Shown: one piece after another, positions 62,265-64,000 of the stretch | Layout: every line of letters begins with the position of its first letter | Numbering within the stretch: position 1 is the first letter of the stretch | Assembly (NCBI RefSeq): GCF_019711635.1 | Contig: NZ_JAIGNT010000005.1 | Location: 1 to 64,000 of the forward strand | Reading direction: 5' to 3' | Length of the DNA stretch: 64,000 bases | DNA from: Qipengyuania huizhouensis | GTDB lineage: Bacteria > Pseudomonadota > Alphaproteobacteria > Sphingomonadales > Sphingomonadaceae | Notes under the pieces: generated by a model | What the model was told of the DNA's origin: nothing | The model's database searches: none | What the model saw: only the letters and a program-made list of their open reading frames with translations | Program-made: the position numbers and the translations under genes

Positions 62265-64000
62265 TTACTCAACGGTGCTCACAGGAAAGCTTTCCTGCCG
62301 ATCCGCAAACGCGGCCTTGTAAGCGGCGAGTTTATCGGCAGGCAAGGCGATGAGTTGCGGCGTCTGGGTATAGAGCACGGCGGCCTCGACCGGGCGCCCG
62401 GGATAGATCGCTTCAAGCGCCGCGACATAGGCGGCCATCTGGCGCATGGTGCTGTCGGGTATGGTGTCTATCGAGGTCGGCGGGCGGCGGGCGGTCTTGA
62501 AATCGACCACCACCACTTTTTCGCTTGTCACCAGCAGCCGGTCGGCCGTACCCATGACGACCTGCCCATCGACCGTGGCGGCAAGCGGGATTTCCGCCAG
62601 CGCTCCCGTTCCGAAAATCTCGGCGAAGCCGGGTTCGGCAAGCACGGCAAGCGCGCGGGCGAGCATTTCCTCCCGTTCTTCCTCCGCCAGATCGGGTGCC
62701 TGATGTGCGAGCCAGGCACGCGCCCGCTCTTCGCGTTTATCACTCGTCACCTCGGGCAGGCGTTCGAGCAGCGCGTGGATCAGCACGCCGCGTCGCGCAG
62801 CCCCTGCCGCCACTTCGGGCGGGAGCGGCGGATCGCTGCCTTCGACCTCTCCAAGGCCCGATGGCGCAAGCGGACGCGGCGGGCGCGGCTCAGGGCCGAC
62901 GGGCTGCCGGGCCCAGTCGGGCAGTTCCAAGACAGGTGCAGCCGCGCGCTTGTCCGTAGGCGATACGGAAGGCGCGCGTTCGCCCACTTCCCAGCGCGCC
63001 CCCCAGATCGGGTCTTCAAGCGCCGCATCGGCATCGAACAACGCCGCCAGCCGCGCATACCAGCTGTCTTCATGCGGACCGTTCTTCGCATCGCGCGGGC
63101 CGAGCGAGCCGCCGATGAACAGCGCTTCCTCCGCGCGGGTCATGGCGACATAGAGCAATCGCCAATGTTCCTGCATCGAGCGTGCGGCATTCGCTTCCTC
63201 CACCGCGCGCACCGGGCCGACCTTTTCGTCCTTGGTCAGCGAAGGAAGCGGGATGACGTTGCTCTCGGCCGAGCCGAGCGGTGTTTCCTCCAGCGACAGA
63301 TCGCCCGAGGCATCAGGACGGATCGCCGCATCGGCGAGAATCACGATGGGAGCCTGCAATCCCTTCGAGCCGTGCACGGTCATGACGCGGACCTGATCAC
63401 CGCCCTCACCCGCTTCGCGCTTCAGCTCGCCATCGCCCGCATCGAACCAGCGAATGAAACCCTGCAGGCTTGCCACATGGCTGCTGGCATAGGCATTGGC
63501 CGCGTTGAGCAGTTCGTCCACCGGGTCGTTCGCCTCGCGTCCCAGTCTTGCGACCAGCTTGCGTCGTCCATCCATCGGGCCGACGAGAATCCAGTGCAGC
63601 AATTGCTGCGGACTGTCGAAATCGGCGCGGCGGAGAATTTCGCGCAAAGTGTGGACGGTCTGCGCCACGAGCGGCTCGCCCGAACCGCGCAGATGCTCCC
63701 ACAAGCGGATGCCCTTTTCACGCCAGCCATAGGCGAGCAGGTCTTCCTGGCTCCAGCCGATCAGCGGCGAAACGAGGAGGTTGGCGAGGGTGAGATCGTC
63801 CAGCGGCTGCGCGGCGAAACGGATTGCCGCCATCAGATCCTTTACCGCCAGCGGATTGCCGAGCCTGAGCCGGTCGACACCCGCCACCGGCACGCCATGC
63901 GCATAGAGACGCGCGACGATCAGCGAGGCAAGCTCGCGCCGCTTTTGCACCAGCACCATGACATCACCCGCGCCTGCGCGGCGGGGCCTGTCACCCTTGA
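62265..64000 (-). CDS. addA: Double-strand break repair helicase AddA, C-terminal part
   Basis: The frame stays open to the right edge, so the N-terminal helicase motifs, including Walker A, are outside the window. Present here: the GDVMVLVQKRRELA motif, VRVMTVHGSKGLQAPIVILADA (UvrD motif V), LLYVAMTRAEEALFI (motif VI), and the RecB-type nuclease end with VVVDFKTARRPP (catalytic Asp and Lys). With AddB it processes DNA ends for recombination. About 578 codons lie in the window. Confidence 0.95.
   Translation of the reverse strand, partial: KGDRPRRAGAGDVMVLVQKRRELASLIVARLYAHGVPVAGVDRLRLGNPLAVKDLMAAIRFAAQPLDDLTLANLLVSPLIGWSQEDLLAYGWREKGIRLWEHLRGSGEPLVAQTVHTLREILRRADFDSPQQLLHWILVGPMDGRRKLVARLGREANDPVDELLNAANAYASSHVASLQGFIRWFDAGDGELKREAGEGGDQVRVMTVHGSKGLQAPIVILADAAIRPDASGDLSLEETPLGSAESNVIPLPSLTKDEKVGPVRAVEEANAARSMQEHWRLLYVAMTRAEEALFIGGSLGPRDAKNGPHEDSWYARLAALFDADAALEDPIWGARWEVGERAPSVSPTDKRAAAPVLELPDWARQPVGPEPRPPRPLAPSGLGEVEGSDPPLPPEVAAGAARRGVLIHALLERLPEVTSDKREERARAWLAHQAPDLAEEEREEMLARALAVLAEPGFAEIFGTGALAEIPLAATVDGQVVMGTADRLLVTSEKVVVVDFKTARRPPTSIDTIPDSTMRQMAAYVAALEAIYPGRPVEAAVLYTQTPQLIALPADKLAAYKAAFADRQESFPVSTVE

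Overview
This looks like chromosome from a GC-rich alphaproteobacterium of the order Sphingomonadales, most like the Erythrobacteraceae. The reasons are the layout of the str-S10-spc-alpha ribosomal cluster, the mdh-sucD-sucA-sucB-lpdA TCA cluster, an addA-trxA pair, the protein composition, and short inverted repeats typical of sphingomonad genomes. The assignment is inferred from gene content; no marker such as 16S rRNA is present.

Layout. 1-1149 is a visibly AT-richer reverse transcriptase gene cut by the left edge. 1.3-3.3 kb holds a small secreted protein, a FixJ-like regulator with a degenerate receiver, and a divergent LuxR-type regulator. 3.4-6.3 kb is uvrA. 6.3-10.4 kb is an AT-rich leader, a YadA-like trimeric autotransporter and a membrane-anchored GH24 lysozyme. 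10.4-14 kb holds thpR, a lipoprotein and an M3 peptidase. 14.1-18.7 kb is a cobalamin-riboswitch-controlled uptake operon (btuB-btuF-btuC-btuD). 18.9-27.9 kb holds TCA genes, with an inverted-repeat-bounded GIY-YIG cassette between sucB and lpdA. 28-33.8 kb holds an amidase, a PepSY protein, a TRIC-type channel, two paralogous secreted proteins and a serine hydrolase. 33.9-54.3 kb is the ribosomal cluster on the minus strand, rpsL through rplQ, including tuf, fusA, secY, adk and rpoA. 54.3-59.8 kb is an accessory stretch with REP-like repeats, an AbrB/Doc toxin-antitoxin pair, yedK and two copies of a four-hairpin repeat. 59.1-64 kb holds a GNAT acetyltransferase, an EEP-family phosphodiesterase, a LysR regulator, trxA and the 3' part of addA.

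How the genes work together. The minus-strand block of about 20 kb makes ribosomal subunits, both elongation factors, the Sec channel, adenylate kinase and the RNA polymerase alpha subunit. The sucA/sucB/lpdA genes encode E1, E2 and E3 of 2-oxoglutarate dehydrogenase, next to mdh and sucD, but no sucC is beside sucD. The btu genes form one outer-membrane-to-cytoplasm import path for a corrinoid.

Most interesting points: (i) two copies at 57.6-58.0 kb of a repeat that folds into four hairpins with compensatory base changes, one of which splits a small membrane-protein gene; (ii) a GIY-YIG reading frame with no visible start codon, bounded by 27-bp inverted repeats that are themselves hairpins; (iii) the edge-truncated reverse transcriptase; (iv) Arg at S12 position 88, a position linked to streptomycin resistance; (v) an RGG-rich extension on ribosomal protein S5.
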